A stretch of 64,000 nt of DNA from Neobacillus cucumis (lineage in GTDB: Bacteria > Bacillota > Bacilli > Bacillales > Cytobacillaceae). The stretch is from NCBI RefSeq assembly GCF_016908975.1, contig NZ_JAFBEX010000003.1, forward strand, positions 124,001-188,000. Reading direction: 5' to 3'. The notes beneath the pieces were generated by a model that saw only the letters and a program-made list of their open reading frames with translations, was not told the origin of the DNA and did not search any database. The translations under genes were made by a program, and so were the position numbers. This document shows, in pieces, positions 19,830-27,754 of the stretch; within the stretch, counting starts at the first letter, position 1; each line of letters begins with the position of its first letter.

Positions 19830-20451
19830 TATTGTTATTAATCCCCCCTTCAATCGAAACTTTTACTGTTTTAGCTGATACATTCCATTTCTTTGACAGA
19901 AATGAAGCAATTTTCTCTGATTCTTTTGTTGATCCTTGAGATGGAAGAGGTTTTTCTGTGTTTATTTCGATTTGTTTAATCGCTTCGACTGTCTGAACGC
20001 TATTTTCTGGCTGTTTTAGAAGAACCGTCACCTTTTGGAGGTTTTCAGGGAATGCTTTGTCACTTTCATCGTTTACTGCTAGGTCAATTTTTTCGATCTC
20101 CAATCCGTATTGATTCATCAACTCCTCCTTAACATCCTTTTTTAGCTGGACAGCCATTTCTTCTAAAATATATGCATGCTGGGAAGCTTGTATTTCTTTT
20201 TTCTTTAATTCTATTGAACTTTTTATATTTTTTTCTCCAGAACTTGGAAATATTGAGATTGAACTAATATTTGTTTCAAAATCATTGGAAATGAGCTTGA
20301 AAATTGGAGTAAGAATGATCGCAATTAAAAGCAGTCCTGTAACCATTTTCGTATACTTCTGCATACTAGAGTTTGGAAGAAGCATATCAATGACGGTTGC
20401 TAACAAGATAAAAAGGATTATATTTGTAACCCATTCCTTGATAAAATCCAT
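19822..20451 (-). CDS. spoIIIAF: Stage III sporulation protein AF
   Basis: 209 residues. Two N-terminal membrane helices (about 8-28 and 36-52) are followed by a soluble domain of about 150 residues rich in Lys, Glu and Ser. The start MDFIKEWVTNIILFILLATV is typical of the family. It is an engulfment-stage membrane component of the SpoIIIA complex. Its stop overlaps the spoIIIAG start. Confidence 0.92.
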   Translation of the reverse strand: MDFIKEWVTNIILFILLATVIDMLLPNSSMQKYTKMVTGLLLIAIILTPIFKLISNDFETNISSISIFPSSGEKNIKSSIELKKKEIQASQHAYILEEMAVQLKKDVKEELMNQYGLEIEKIDLAVNDESDKAFPENLQKVTVLLKQPENSVQTVEAIKQIEINTEKPLPSQGSTKESEKIASFLSKKWNVSAKTVKVSIEGGINNNNG

Positions 20452-20462
20452 ATTTCTCCCCC

Positions 20463-21665
20463 TTATCTCATCATCATGGTTAAATTTCCTGCTGCAACAA
20501 TAACCGTAATACTTAAAAAGAACATGAGTGAGACAATCCCTAAGGCAGCAAATACATAGATGACACTCTTACTTATAATATCCAAGCACTTTATAACTGG
20601 TCCTCCTCCTAATGGCTGAAGGATGGCAGCTGCAAATTTATAAATAAAAGAAATCATTAATATTTTCAGAGCCGGAAACGCTACGATAATTAACAGAATG
20701 GCAACACCTGCAATACCGACCGTATTTTTCAACAGTACTGAAGCACTTACAACCGTATCGGTTGCATCTGTAAACATTCGTCCGATAACAGGTATAAAAT
20801 TTCCGGTAACAAATTTTGCGGTTCTAATCGCGATTCCATCCGTAACTGCCGCTGATGCTCCTTGTACTGAAATAACCCCTAGAAATACCGTTAAGAAAAG
20901 TCCCATTAACCCAATGCTCCAATTTCTTAGCAAAGCTGCTAACTGGGTAACTTTGTATTGATCAGAGATGGTACTAACAATACTTAGTAAAACCGCTAAA
21001 AAGAGCAGGGGAAGAATAATATATTGCATAATTAAGCCGCTTGAATTCATTAAGAATAAAATAACTGGATGAAAAAAGGCTGCAGAGACAACTCCTCCAG
21101 AAGCGGCAATTAAAGCAAGCAGTAGAGGAACAAGAGCCAGAACAAACGAGGTCATTGTCCCAATCGCTTCATTTGTGTAGCTGATGGCAATATGAAAACT
21201 ATTTAATGCTAAAATAACCAACACCATATAAACAATGGAATAGGCTACTTTACTGATCGTGCTTTGCTCAAAGGCATTTTGCATTGATTGAAGAAACATA
21301 CTGAAAATAGTTAGCAAAATTAAGGAACCCAACAATTTACCATTTGCTACAAACTCATGAAAAGCAAATTTTAGTATTCCTTTCCCCCATTCATTAAAGG
21401 AAAATTTTTTATCCCCTTTAACAAAGTCGTAAAGACTTCCCTTTTGGCTTTCCGGAAGAAATCCGCCATATTTAGTGGTTATATCCTCCCAATATTGCTG
21501 AAGGTCGGATAAATCCAACGATTCTAATTGTTGGTCTACTAAATTCTGTGCCGAGAGTGTTGTGGAGGTGTCTTTTGATTCTTCAGCAGCTTGTACATTC
21601 GGGATTGAAAAAAATAAGAAAAAGAGAATCATTATAGGAATAAACGGCAACCTTTGCTTCATCAT
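20463..21665 (-). CDS. spoIIIAE: Stage III sporulation protein AE
   Basis: 400 residues. A signal-like N-terminus (about 5-27) and a soluble stretch with GGFLPESQKGSLYDFVKG precede seven or so hydrophobic helices from about 100 to 395. It is the largest membrane subunit of the SpoIIIA complex. The gene is separated from spoIIIAD by 175 bases containing a repeat element, whereas the other genes of the operon are nearly contiguous. Confidence 0.94.
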   Translation of the reverse strand: MMKQRLPFIPIMILFFLFFSIPNVQAAEESKDTSTTLSAQNLVDQQLESLDLSDLQQYWEDITTKYGGFLPESQKGSLYDFVKGDKKFSFNEWGKGILKFAFHEFVANGKLLGSLILLTIFSMFLQSMQNAFEQSTISKVAYSIVYMVLVILALNSFHIAISYTNEAIGTMTSFVLALVPLLLALIAASGGVVSAAFFHPVILFLMNSSGLIMQYIILPLLFLAVLLSIVSTISDQYKVTQLAALLRNWSIGLMGLFLTVFLGVISVQGASAAVTDGIAIRTAKFVTGNFIPVIGRMFTDATDTVVSASVLLKNTVGIAGVAILLIIVAFPALKILMISFIYKFAAAILQPLGGGPVIKCLDIISKSVIYVFAALGIVSLMFFLSITVIVAAGNLTMMMR

Positions 21666-21680
21666 TACACCTCTTTAATA

Positions 21681-21826
21681 GAAAAGCGTAAGCGCCCGGT
21701 TAGCGCACGACAGGGCTTGAGCGCTCCGTATGAGATAAAGGAAACACGAAGAGCGACAGCGATTCGATGTTGACTTATCGTAAGGAGGAGCGTGAAGTAC
21801 ACTAGTCGCTGGGCGCTGGACACAAA
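21681..21826 (+). repeat. GCGC-rich intergenic repeat, copy 4, inside the spoIIIA operon
   Basis: It opens AAAAGCGTAAGCGCCCGGTT, has an inner hairpin (GTATGAGATAAAGGAAACACG region) and closes CTGGGCGCTGGAC. It lies between spoIIIAD and spoIIIAE and so would be part of the operon mRNA. Confidence 0.7.
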
Positions 21827-21840
21827 GCCCCAATCTATAA

Positions 21841-22230
21841 TTAACTAGGAATTAGCTTTATAATCGTTTCGATTAATACAGTTAAAATTGGGATGGACAT
21901 GGCTAGAATTAAAATTTTTCCGGCTAACTCTATCTTTGATGCAATGGCTCCTTGACCGGCATCTTTGGTAATTTGAGTGGCAAATTCTGCTATATAGGCA
22001 ATTCCAATAATTTTGAGGATGGTCTCAACATAAACCATATTTACTTTTGCATTTACTGCCAGCTTTTCAAGCATATGAATGATTTCAAAAATTTTATCAA
22101 CTAAAAAGAGAAAAATGGCACAGCCTACAAAAACAACTAAGAGAAAAGCAAAATTTGGTTTCTGCTCTTTAATAATTAAGGCAAGAAATGTTGCGGTAAG
22201 GGCTACACCGACAATTTTTAAGATTTCAAT
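21841..22230 (-). CDS. spoIIIAD: Stage III sporulation protein AD (apparent ATT start)
   Basis: 129 residues in four hydrophobic helices. The C-terminal half (MVYVETILKIIGIAYIAEF, GQGAIASKIELAGKIL) is closely typical of SpoIIIAD. The expected N-terminus (M)EILKIVGVALTATFLAL starts at an ATT codon at 22230, with AAAGGGGGG 7 bases upstream. No ATG, GTG or TTG exists between the upstream in-frame stop and this point. The first conventional start is the internal ATG at 22074, which would delete half the protein. Confidence 0.85.
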   Translation of the reverse strand: MEILKIVGVALTATFLALIIKEQKPNFAFLLVVFVGCAIFLFLVDKIFEIIHMLEKLAVNAKVNMVYVETILKIIGIAYIAEFATQITKDAGQGAIASKIELAGKILILAMSIPILTVLIETIIKLIPS

Positions 22231-22246
22231 GGCTGAGCCCCCCTTT

Positions 22247-22450
22247 CTATTGAAACAAGAATACAGATTTTATTTTTTGGAAAAGGTCATCTACAATTGT
22301 AGCTACCTGAAACAAAATATAGATAAAACCAAATAATGTGACCCATTGGGCATATTCTTTTTTTCCTACCTGATCAAGGACGGTATGCAAAAATGCTACA
22401 ACAATTCCTACCCCAGCAATTTTAAAAATAATATCCACATCTAAACCCAT
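22247..22450 (-). CDS. spoIIIAC: Stage III sporulation protein AC
   Basis: 67 residues with two hydrophobic helices (about 7-28 and 34-58). The start MGLDVDIIFKIAGVGIVVAF is the family pattern and resembles the N-terminus of SpoIIIAD, its paralogue. It is an integral membrane part of the SpoIIIA complex, 11 bases after spoIIIAB. Confidence 0.93.
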   Translation of the reverse strand: MGLDVDIIFKIAGVGIVVAFLHTVLDQVGKKEYAQWVTLFGFIYILFQVATIVDDLFQKIKSVFLFQ

Positions 22451-22461
22451 TGCTTTTCCCC

Positions 22462-22977
22462 CTAAAATAATAAAATAATCAGTAACAATCCTGATAAGAA
22501 GCCTAAACTTTTTAGCATTTTTTCATATTTTGCCTGCCGATCAATGGCATCGGCTTCTTCTCTTTCAAGATGGGAAAGTGTGAGCAAAATTTGTTTTTGC
22601 TGGGAATTACGATCATAACGGCCCAATGTTTCCCCAAATTGCTTCATAATTTCAAATTCACCTTGTTTTAAAGCGGTTAATTTCCATATTTCTTGTAAAC
22701 TAGTCTCCCAGGCTGCTCTGACAGTAGTTTCTGTATTCGTTAATCGATTTGCAAAGGTATCAAAAAACTTGGAAAGTGGATTCGTTAGTTGGGAAGCTAA
22801 TCTCCGGGCTGCTTCATGTAATGGTGTATGGCTGTACATGATTTCAGCATCGAGCGACTGTAATGCTGATCGTAATACTCTTAACTGCTTCGGCCGGTCA
22901 CTAAATTTCCGGGCTAATTCAAACCCCGTCCAAGTCGTCGCAATAATAATAAAAATAGCACCAATTATTTTAATCAT
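22462..22977 (-). CDS. spoIIIAB: Stage III sporulation protein AB
   Basis: 171 residues with one N-terminal helix, a central alpha-helical cytoplasmic region (about 28-145, LRVLRSALQSLDAEIMYSHTPL is the family core) and one C-terminal helix (about 152-170). SpoIIIAB resembles the GspF platform protein of type II secretion and is thought to work with the SpoIIIAA ATPase. It starts one base after the spoIIIAA stop. Confidence 0.94.
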   Translation of the reverse strand: MIKIIGAIFIIIATTWTGFELARKFSDRPKQLRVLRSALQSLDAEIMYSHTPLHEAARRLASQLTNPLSKFFDTFANRLTNTETTVRAAWETSLQEIWKLTALKQGEFEIMKQFGETLGRYDRNSQQKQILLTLSHLEREEADAIDRQAKYEKMLKSLGFLSGLLLIILLF

Positions 22978-22978
22978 T

Positions 22979-23902
22979 TTATGTCACTCTCACTTTTTGT
23001 AGCATTTCGTTACCATTGGCATCGAGGATACGGGTAATAGTTCCAGGTCCCGACGCTCTACTAAGAATGACAAACCGATCAAATATCATTTGCTCCATAA
23101 TATCCTTTAAGGAGGGACGCTTTCTTATTTCTTCTATATTCGAACCATGTGTAGTCATTATCAACTTAATTCCAGCATTGACTGCCTCTTGGATTGCTTC
23201 TCCATCTTCCCGACGTCCGATTTCATCAACGATTAATACATCCGGACTCATCGATCGAATCATCATCATCATTCCCTCTGCCTTTGGACAAGCGTCTAAC
23301 ACATCGAGGCGATGGCCAAAGGTTAATTGCGGAATCCCATTTACGCATCCTGCAATTTCACTCCGCTCATCCACAATCCCGACTTTTCTAGCGTAAATGC
23401 CCCTTGAACTACTTCCTGTTGAAATAATCCGCGCGATATCTCTTAACAAAGTTGTTTTTCCTGTTTGCGGCGGTCCAATAATCATGGTATGCATCCAGTC
23501 CTTTTGATAGATCGAAGGAATGATCGGTTCTGCAATGCCAACCTTCTCTCGGGCAATCCTAATATTAAAGGAAGATATATCTCTTATTGCCTTGACCTTT
23601 CCATCCTCAAGAATGACCTTACCTGCTAGTCCGATACGATGTCCTCCGGAAATGGTAATATAACCTCGCTTAAGTTCTTCCTCCAGTGTATAAATCGAAA
23701 AATGACTAATTTTATTCAACAAATGGAAAGCATCTTCTGGCTGAATAATATAGGATAGAAACCTCGGCGATCCCTTTAGAGTAATTTCAATCGGACGATT
23801 AATACGAATACGAATCTCTTCCACTTCTTCTTTTTGATTGGGAGGGATTTGGCTGATTAGGCTGGCAAGATTATTTGGTAAAAAATTGAGAATTGATTCC
23901 AC
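22979..23902 (-). CDS. spoIIIAA: Stage III sporulation protein AA, secretion-type ATPase
   Basis: 307 residues. Walker A is IIGPPQTGKTTLLRD, and Walker B is VLIVDEIGRREDGEA. TTHGSNIEEI is the sensor region. It is related to type II/IV secretion ATPases and is proposed to power the mother-cell-to-forespore channel. Translation starts at GTG 23902 behind AGGAGGAAG. The first gene of the operon, it lies directly behind a sigma-E promoter. Confidence 0.95.
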   Translation of the reverse strand: MESILNFLPNNLASLISQIPPNQKEEVEEIRIRINRPIEITLKGSPRFLSYIIQPEDAFHLLNKISHFSIYTLEEELKRGYITISGGHRIGLAGKVILEDGKVKAIRDISSFNIRIAREKVGIAEPIIPSIYQKDWMHTMIIGPPQTGKTTLLRDIARIISTGSSSRGIYARKVGIVDERSEIAGCVNGIPQLTFGHRLDVLDACPKAEGMMMMIRSMSPDVLIVDEIGRREDGEAIQEAVNAGIKLIMTTHGSNIEEIRKRPSLKDIMEQMIFDRFVILSRASGPGTITRILDANGNEMLQKVRVT

Positions 23903-23940
23903 GTCTACTTCCTCCTCATATTTCCTTTCTCATTATTTAA

Positions 23941-23968
23941 AATGTATGCCTGCTTGGACACAATATGA
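23941..23968 (-). promoter_or_regulatory. Sigma-E promoter of the spoIIIA operon
   Basis: On the minus strand TCATATT, 13 bases, CATACATT. Both boxes fit the sigma-E consensus (KMATATT and CATACAHT). The distance to the spoIIIAA start is about 40 bases. The operon is mother-cell expressed in B. subtilis. Confidence 0.8.
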
Positions 23969-24108
23969 CATGCATGTTTGCTAATTAGGTCTATTTTTTT
24001 ACGCACCCGAAAAAAGATAATTAATGATTTCTAGACTAGTTAGTTAGTAAGGAACATTTTCCTGGGGCATCCATAATTTAAAAAAGAATGTAACGGGAGG
24101 GAGAAAAT

Positions 24109-24780
24109 ATGAATCATTACACTGTACCTAATCGGAATGGATTGCATTCCAAGGGTCATTTAATAAAAGTGACAGGAGAAGGAACAATTCATTTACAACC
24201 TGATACTGCATCGGTAAACTTAGGAATTATCACAGAAATGAAGGAGCTTTTAGCCGCACAACAGCAAAATTCTAAAGATGTGGCGAAAGTAATTGAGGCA
24301 CTGCGGAAACTAGGAATACCTGCTAATTTAATTCAAACATCCGATTATCGAATTGAAACAGAGTACGATTATGATCAAGGAAAACAACTTTTTCGAGGTT
24401 ATAAAATTAATCATTTACTACAGGTGAAAATAGAAGATTTGTCTTTAATAGGGAAAGTCGTTGACACTGCTGTACAAAATGGGGTGAATTTTGTCTCTAA
24501 CATCCAATTTAGCCTTAAAGACAAAGATTCTTTTTACTTACAAGCACTTAATCTTGCACTTAACAATGCAACCGAAAAAGCTAAAACCATTGCCTCCAAC
24601 TTAAATGTCACTTTAATTCCAACCCCTAGTACAGTGGTTGAAGCAGGCTCTATTGCACAACCAATCCCTTTTCAAGCTGAAGCTCTAATGAAAGGAACTA
24701 GTTCTACTCCCATTGAACCAGGGCAAGTTAAGATAAGTGCGGTCATAGCAGCTGAGTTTCACTTTTATTCGAATATTTGA
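24109..24780 (+). CDS. SIMPL (DUF541) domain protein
   Basis: 223 residues. VTGEGTIHLQPDTASVNLGI is the opening strand pattern of the SIMPL/DUF541 family, followed by LRKLGIPANLIQTSDYRIET and a second repeat of the fold. No clear signal peptide is present, so it may be cytoplasmic, unlike many family members. GGGAGGG precedes the ATG. The function is unknown. It stands alone on the plus strand between the spoIIIA and ccm operons. Confidence 0.8.
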   Translation: MNHYTVPNRNGLHSKGHLIKVTGEGTIHLQPDTASVNLGIITEMKELLAAQQQNSKDVAKVIEALRKLGIPANLIQTSDYRIETEYDYDQGKQLFRGYKINHLLQVKIEDLSLIGKVVDTAVQNGVNFVSNIQFSLKDKDSFYLQALNLALNNATEKAKTIASNLNVTLIPTPSTVVEAGSIAQPIPFQAEALMKGTSSTPIEPGQVKISAVIAAEFHFYSNI

Positions 24781-24784
24781 TTTT

Positions 24785-24823
24785 AACAAAAAGGACTGAT
24801 TCTAAAGAATCAGTCCTTTTTGT
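24785..24823. terminator. Terminator between the SIMPL gene and ccmG
   Basis: AAAAAGGACTGATTCT and its exact complement form a 16-bp stem with A and T runs on the two sides. It suits both convergent genes. Confidence 0.85.
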
Positions 24824-24858
24824 TAAGATTATTTTCGCATAAGAGCCTTTGTAATTAA

Positions 24859-25368
24859 CTATTTATCATATTTTTTTGCCCAGTTATATAACTGCATTTC
24901 TGTTACAGGTCCATTAAAATGCTCTCTGATGATTCCCTGTTTATCAATAACAAAAGTTTCAGGTTGTCCAGTAACATTATATATTTTTGATACTTTGGCA
25001 TTGTAGTCAAAGAGATAGTGCATTCCTTCTTGGTTATTTTTGGTCGATTCTTTAATTCTATCAATGGTTTCGCCGCGATTTATCATTAGAAATGGATATT
25101 TGTTACCATAATCCTTTTGAAATTGTGTCAGCTCAGGGAAATCCTCTTTACAAGGCGCGCACCAGCTTGCGAAATAATTGATAATAACCACTTTGCCTTT
25201 ATATTCTGAGAGTTTCGCAGTCCCTCCCTCATATTTTGGCAATTCAAAGTTATAAGCTTTATCACCTACATCGGTGGTTTTTCCTTTTGTCACTAAACTA
25301 TACCCAAAAAAGCCAAACATACCTACTAATAGTATAAATACGAGTAATTTAATGACTCGCTGGTTCAT
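24859..25368 (-). CDS. ccmG: Thiol-disulfide oxidoreductase CcmG/DsbE-like
   Basis: 169 residues. One N-terminal membrane anchor (about 7-26) carries a thioredoxin-fold domain outside the cell. The active site is WCAPC. YNVTGQPETFVID is the CcmG/DsbE hallmark around the cis-proline and is closer to System I CcmG than to the ResA form. It should reduce the CXXCH cysteines of apocytochrome before haem attachment. It is the last gene of the ccm run, 70 bases after the small ccmD-like gene. Confidence 0.85.
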   Translation of the reverse strand: MNQRVIKLLVFILLVGMFGFFGYSLVTKGKTTDVGDKAYNFELPKYEGGTAKLSEYKGKVVIINYFASWCAPCKEDFPELTQFQKDYGNKYPFLMINRGETIDRIKESTKNNQEGMHYLFDYNAKVSKIYNVTGQPETFVIDKQGIIREHFNGPVTEMQLYNWAKKYDK

Positions 25369-25438
25369 CGTGCTTCCTCCTGATACATGGGAGTTTTTTA
25401 CAAATATTCTTAAATAGTTTCATAGTCCCTATATAAAT

Positions 25439-25570
25439 TTACTTTTCCAGTTCCTTTAAAAACTCAATTTCCTTTTTAAGTTTTGTGTGCCTTTTGCCTA
25501 GAATTAACATGTAAGCAAAAATAACCATCCATGCAACAGAATAAGCACCATACATATATTCATATCCCAT
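25439..25570 (-). CDS. CcmD-like small membrane protein
   Basis: A 43-residue product starting MGYEYMYGAYSVAWMVIFAY, with one membrane helix and a basic/acidic coiled tail (KLKKEIEFLKELEK). AGGAGG lies upstream of the ATG. Size, topology, the AYxxxW pattern and position right after ccmC fit CcmD, which stabilises the CcmABC-CcmE complex. Sequence similarity is too low to prove it. It is below the usual length cut-off and easily missed. Confidence 0.7.
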   Translation of the reverse strand: MGYEYMYGAYSVAWMVIFAYMLILGKRHTKLKKEIEFLKELEK

Positions 25571-25582
25571 TTTCAATTCCTC

Positions 25583-26347
25583 CTATTTTTCCATGTCTGC
25601 TCTTAATTTTTCTTTATAACATTCAACTTTAATTTTCATATTTTCAAAATTAACACCTTTGTGAAGCAAATAGGTATAAAGAATCGTGAATGCTGCAAGT
25701 GATACAAATAACGCAGTCAGCATGGTTCCCTCTATACCTCCGCCTTGCTGGGAAGGTCCACTGCCAAAAACAATTGGATGGAATTTTGTTTGCCACCAGC
25801 GAATGGCAAAAAAGACGATGGGAACATCAGCAAAGCCCATAATGCCGAATACAGCTGCTAGTCTTGCTTTTTTATCCCAAACACCATCCATTTGACGGAT
25901 CATAATGTAGGCAATGTAGATAAAAAATAAAATTAATGTTGTGATTAACCGTGGTTCCCATACCCACCAGGTATTCCAAGAAGATTTGGCCCAAATGGGT
26001 CCTGTTGTTAAGACAATAATCGTAAACACAATACCAATCTCAGCAGATACATAGGCATACGTATCAAAAATTCTTTTTCGTTTGATTAGAAATAAGATAC
26101 TAAATACGAATGTAACGAAAAATGCCATAAAGGCTAGCCAAGCTGAACTTACATGGAAATAAAAGATTTTTTGTGCCGCACCCATGTTTTTTTCTTCCGC
26201 AGCATAAATAAAAATAAAGTAAATATTAACTAACATGGAAATGACTGTACCGCCAAACAATAAATAAGCTAAATTGCTTTTTTTCTTTTCAACCGAATAA
26301 GCTCCAGGAAGGACTGTTTTCTCTCGTTCGAGATTCATACTCATCAC
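25583..26347 (-). CDS. ccmC: Haem exporter/handling protein CcmC
   Basis: 254 residues, six predicted membrane helices. The haem-handling loop is WNTWWVWEPRLITT, a form of the WWD motif with glutamate instead of the usual aspartate. Flanking histidines appear in FYFHVSSAWLAF and QTKFHPIVFG. CcmC transfers haem to CcmE on the outer face of the membrane. It is one base downstream of ccmB, and the downstream gene is ccmD-like. Confidence 0.9.
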   Translation of the reverse strand: MMSMNLEREKTVLPGAYSVEKKKSNLAYLLFGGTVISMLVNIYFIFIYAAEEKNMGAAQKIFYFHVSSAWLAFMAFFVTFVFSILFLIKRKRIFDTYAYVSAEIGIVFTIIVLTTGPIWAKSSWNTWWVWEPRLITTLILFFIYIAYIMIRQMDGVWDKKARLAAVFGIMGFADVPIVFFAIRWWQTKFHPIVFGSGPSQQGGGIEGTMLTALFVSLAAFTILYTYLLHKGVNFENMKIKVECYKEKLRADMEK

Positions 26348-27028
26348 TTAAACCTCCAGCACATAATCTATTAATAAACAACAAACAACAAAGAAGATCA
26401 CATCGTATGCCGTAACCAGTTGGATCCAGGCTATGGCACTTGAAAGTTTTTCCATGTTTGTTAGGATAATCTTTGTTGCCTGGACAACACCAATGAGGAT
26501 TGGCGTTGTGATGGGAAAAAGCAGAAGTGGCAGCAGCATTTCACTACTTTTTGAATTGGATGCAAGGGCAGCTAAAAACGTTCCGATTGCGATGAATCCA
26601 AAACTCCCTAAAAACACAACTAAGATAAAAAAGGCAAAGCTGCCGAGAAATTTAAAATCAAATAATAAAAACAAAAACGGAATCGAAATGAGTTCAACTA
26701 CCAGCATCATCGTGAAATTTGCTAGAAACTTACCAAGGTAAATACTAACCGCTTCCATAGGTGCTACCAATAAGCCCTGCAAGGTATCATTCCGATGTTC
26801 AGAAATAAACGATCGATTAAGTCCTAGGATTCCTGCAAACACGATAATAACCCAAATGACCCCTGGAATAACAGCCTTTGTTGTATTGTTGGCCGGATCG
26901 AAAGCAAAACTGAAAACAACAATTACAAGTCCTGCGAAAATAATTTGTGTGGTTAGTATTTGTTTTGTTTTTAACTCTGAATATAAGTCCTTTTTTGCTA
27001 AGAAGAGGGCGGTTCGGAATAGGTTCAT
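26348..27028 (-). CDS. ccmB: Cytochrome c maturation ABC permease CcmB
   Basis: 226 residues with six hydrophobic helices. RSFISEHRNDTLQGLLVAPMEA is a typical CcmB region (shown across residues 71-92). With CcmA it forms the ABC transporter that releases holo-CcmE from CcmC. Its start overlaps the ccmA stop by four bases (ATGA), so translation is coupled. Confidence 0.92.
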   Translation of the reverse strand: MNLFRTALFLAKKDLYSELKTKQILTTQIIFAGLVIVVFSFAFDPANNTTKAVIPGVIWVIIVFAGILGLNRSFISEHRNDTLQGLLVAPMEAVSIYLGKFLANFTMMLVVELISIPFLFLLFDFKFLGSFAFFILVVFLGSFGFIAIGTFLAALASNSKSSEMLLPLLLFPITTPILIGVVQATKIILTNMEKLSSAIAWIQLVTAYDVIFFVVCCLLIDYVLEV

Positions 27029-27729
27029 GATACGCCCTCCACTTGAAAATCATATTTTTCAGTAACAAAACCTAGATTTCCCTTTTCAAGGTTAAAGTCA
27101 TCAGCAATCTTGCCATTTTTCACAATGATAATCCGATCGCAGATTTCTGCTGCTTGTTTAAAATCATGAGTAACCATTAATGTAGTGGTCCCTTTTTCTT
27201 TCATAGATAAAATGACATTATTTAAAATGGAAATGGCCCCTTGGTCCAATCCGGTGTGAGGTTCATCTAATAGAAGAATTTCCGGATCATGAATTATTGC
27301 CCTTGCAATGGCAATCCTTTGAATCATGCCTCGGGAAAAATTCTTTACTGGCTCATTTAAAAAGAATGATAAACCAACATCTTTTACAAGCTTCCTAGCT
27401 TTTTGTTCAACATCCTTAACCCCATATATATTCCCAAAAAATACGAGGTTTTCTAACGGTGAATAATGATCATAAAGCAAACTGGAATGAGGTAAATATC
27501 CCAATAATTTTTTTAATGCCATCTGGTTCTTCCGGAGTTCCAAATCATTTACAATTACTTGTCCAGATGTAGGTTTTATTAAGGTTGCAAGTACCTTTAA
27601 AAGGGTACTCTTCCCAGCACCATTTGGACCTAGGATGGCCACCGTTTCCCCTTTTTTTATTGAGAGGTCAACGCTACGTAAGATCAGCTTATTATCAGCT
27701 TGCTTCGTCAGCTTCTTTATTTCAATCAT
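27025..27729 (-). CDS. ccmA: Cytochrome c maturation ABC ATPase CcmA
   Basis: 234 residues. Walker A is LGPNGAGKSTLLK, the signature is NFSRGMIQRIAIARA, Walker B is ILLLDEPHTGLD and the switch histidine is in MVTHD. I chose ATG 27729 because GGGAGGGG lies 7 bases upstream. A longer in-frame start overlaps the previous gene. ATP hydrolysis is needed to release haem-loaded CcmE. It is followed by ccmB. Confidence 0.92.
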   Translation of the reverse strand: MIEIKKLTKQADNKLILRSVDLSIKKGETVAILGPNGAGKSTLLKVLATLIKPTSGQVIVNDLELRKNQMALKKLLGYLPHSSLLYDHYSPLENLVFFGNIYGVKDVEQKARKLVKDVGLSFFLNEPVKNFSRGMIQRIAIARAIIHDPEILLLDEPHTGLDQGAISILNNVILSMKEKGTTTLMVTHDFKQAAEICDRIIIVKNGKIADDFNLEKGNLGFVTEKYDFQVEGVS

Positions 27730-27754
27730 GTGCTTCCCCTCCCATCCCAGCTTT

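Noticed and set aside
23016-23396. A 126-codon plus-strand frame opposite spoIIIAA
   Set aside because: It is an antisense shadow of a strongly conserved ATPase gene.
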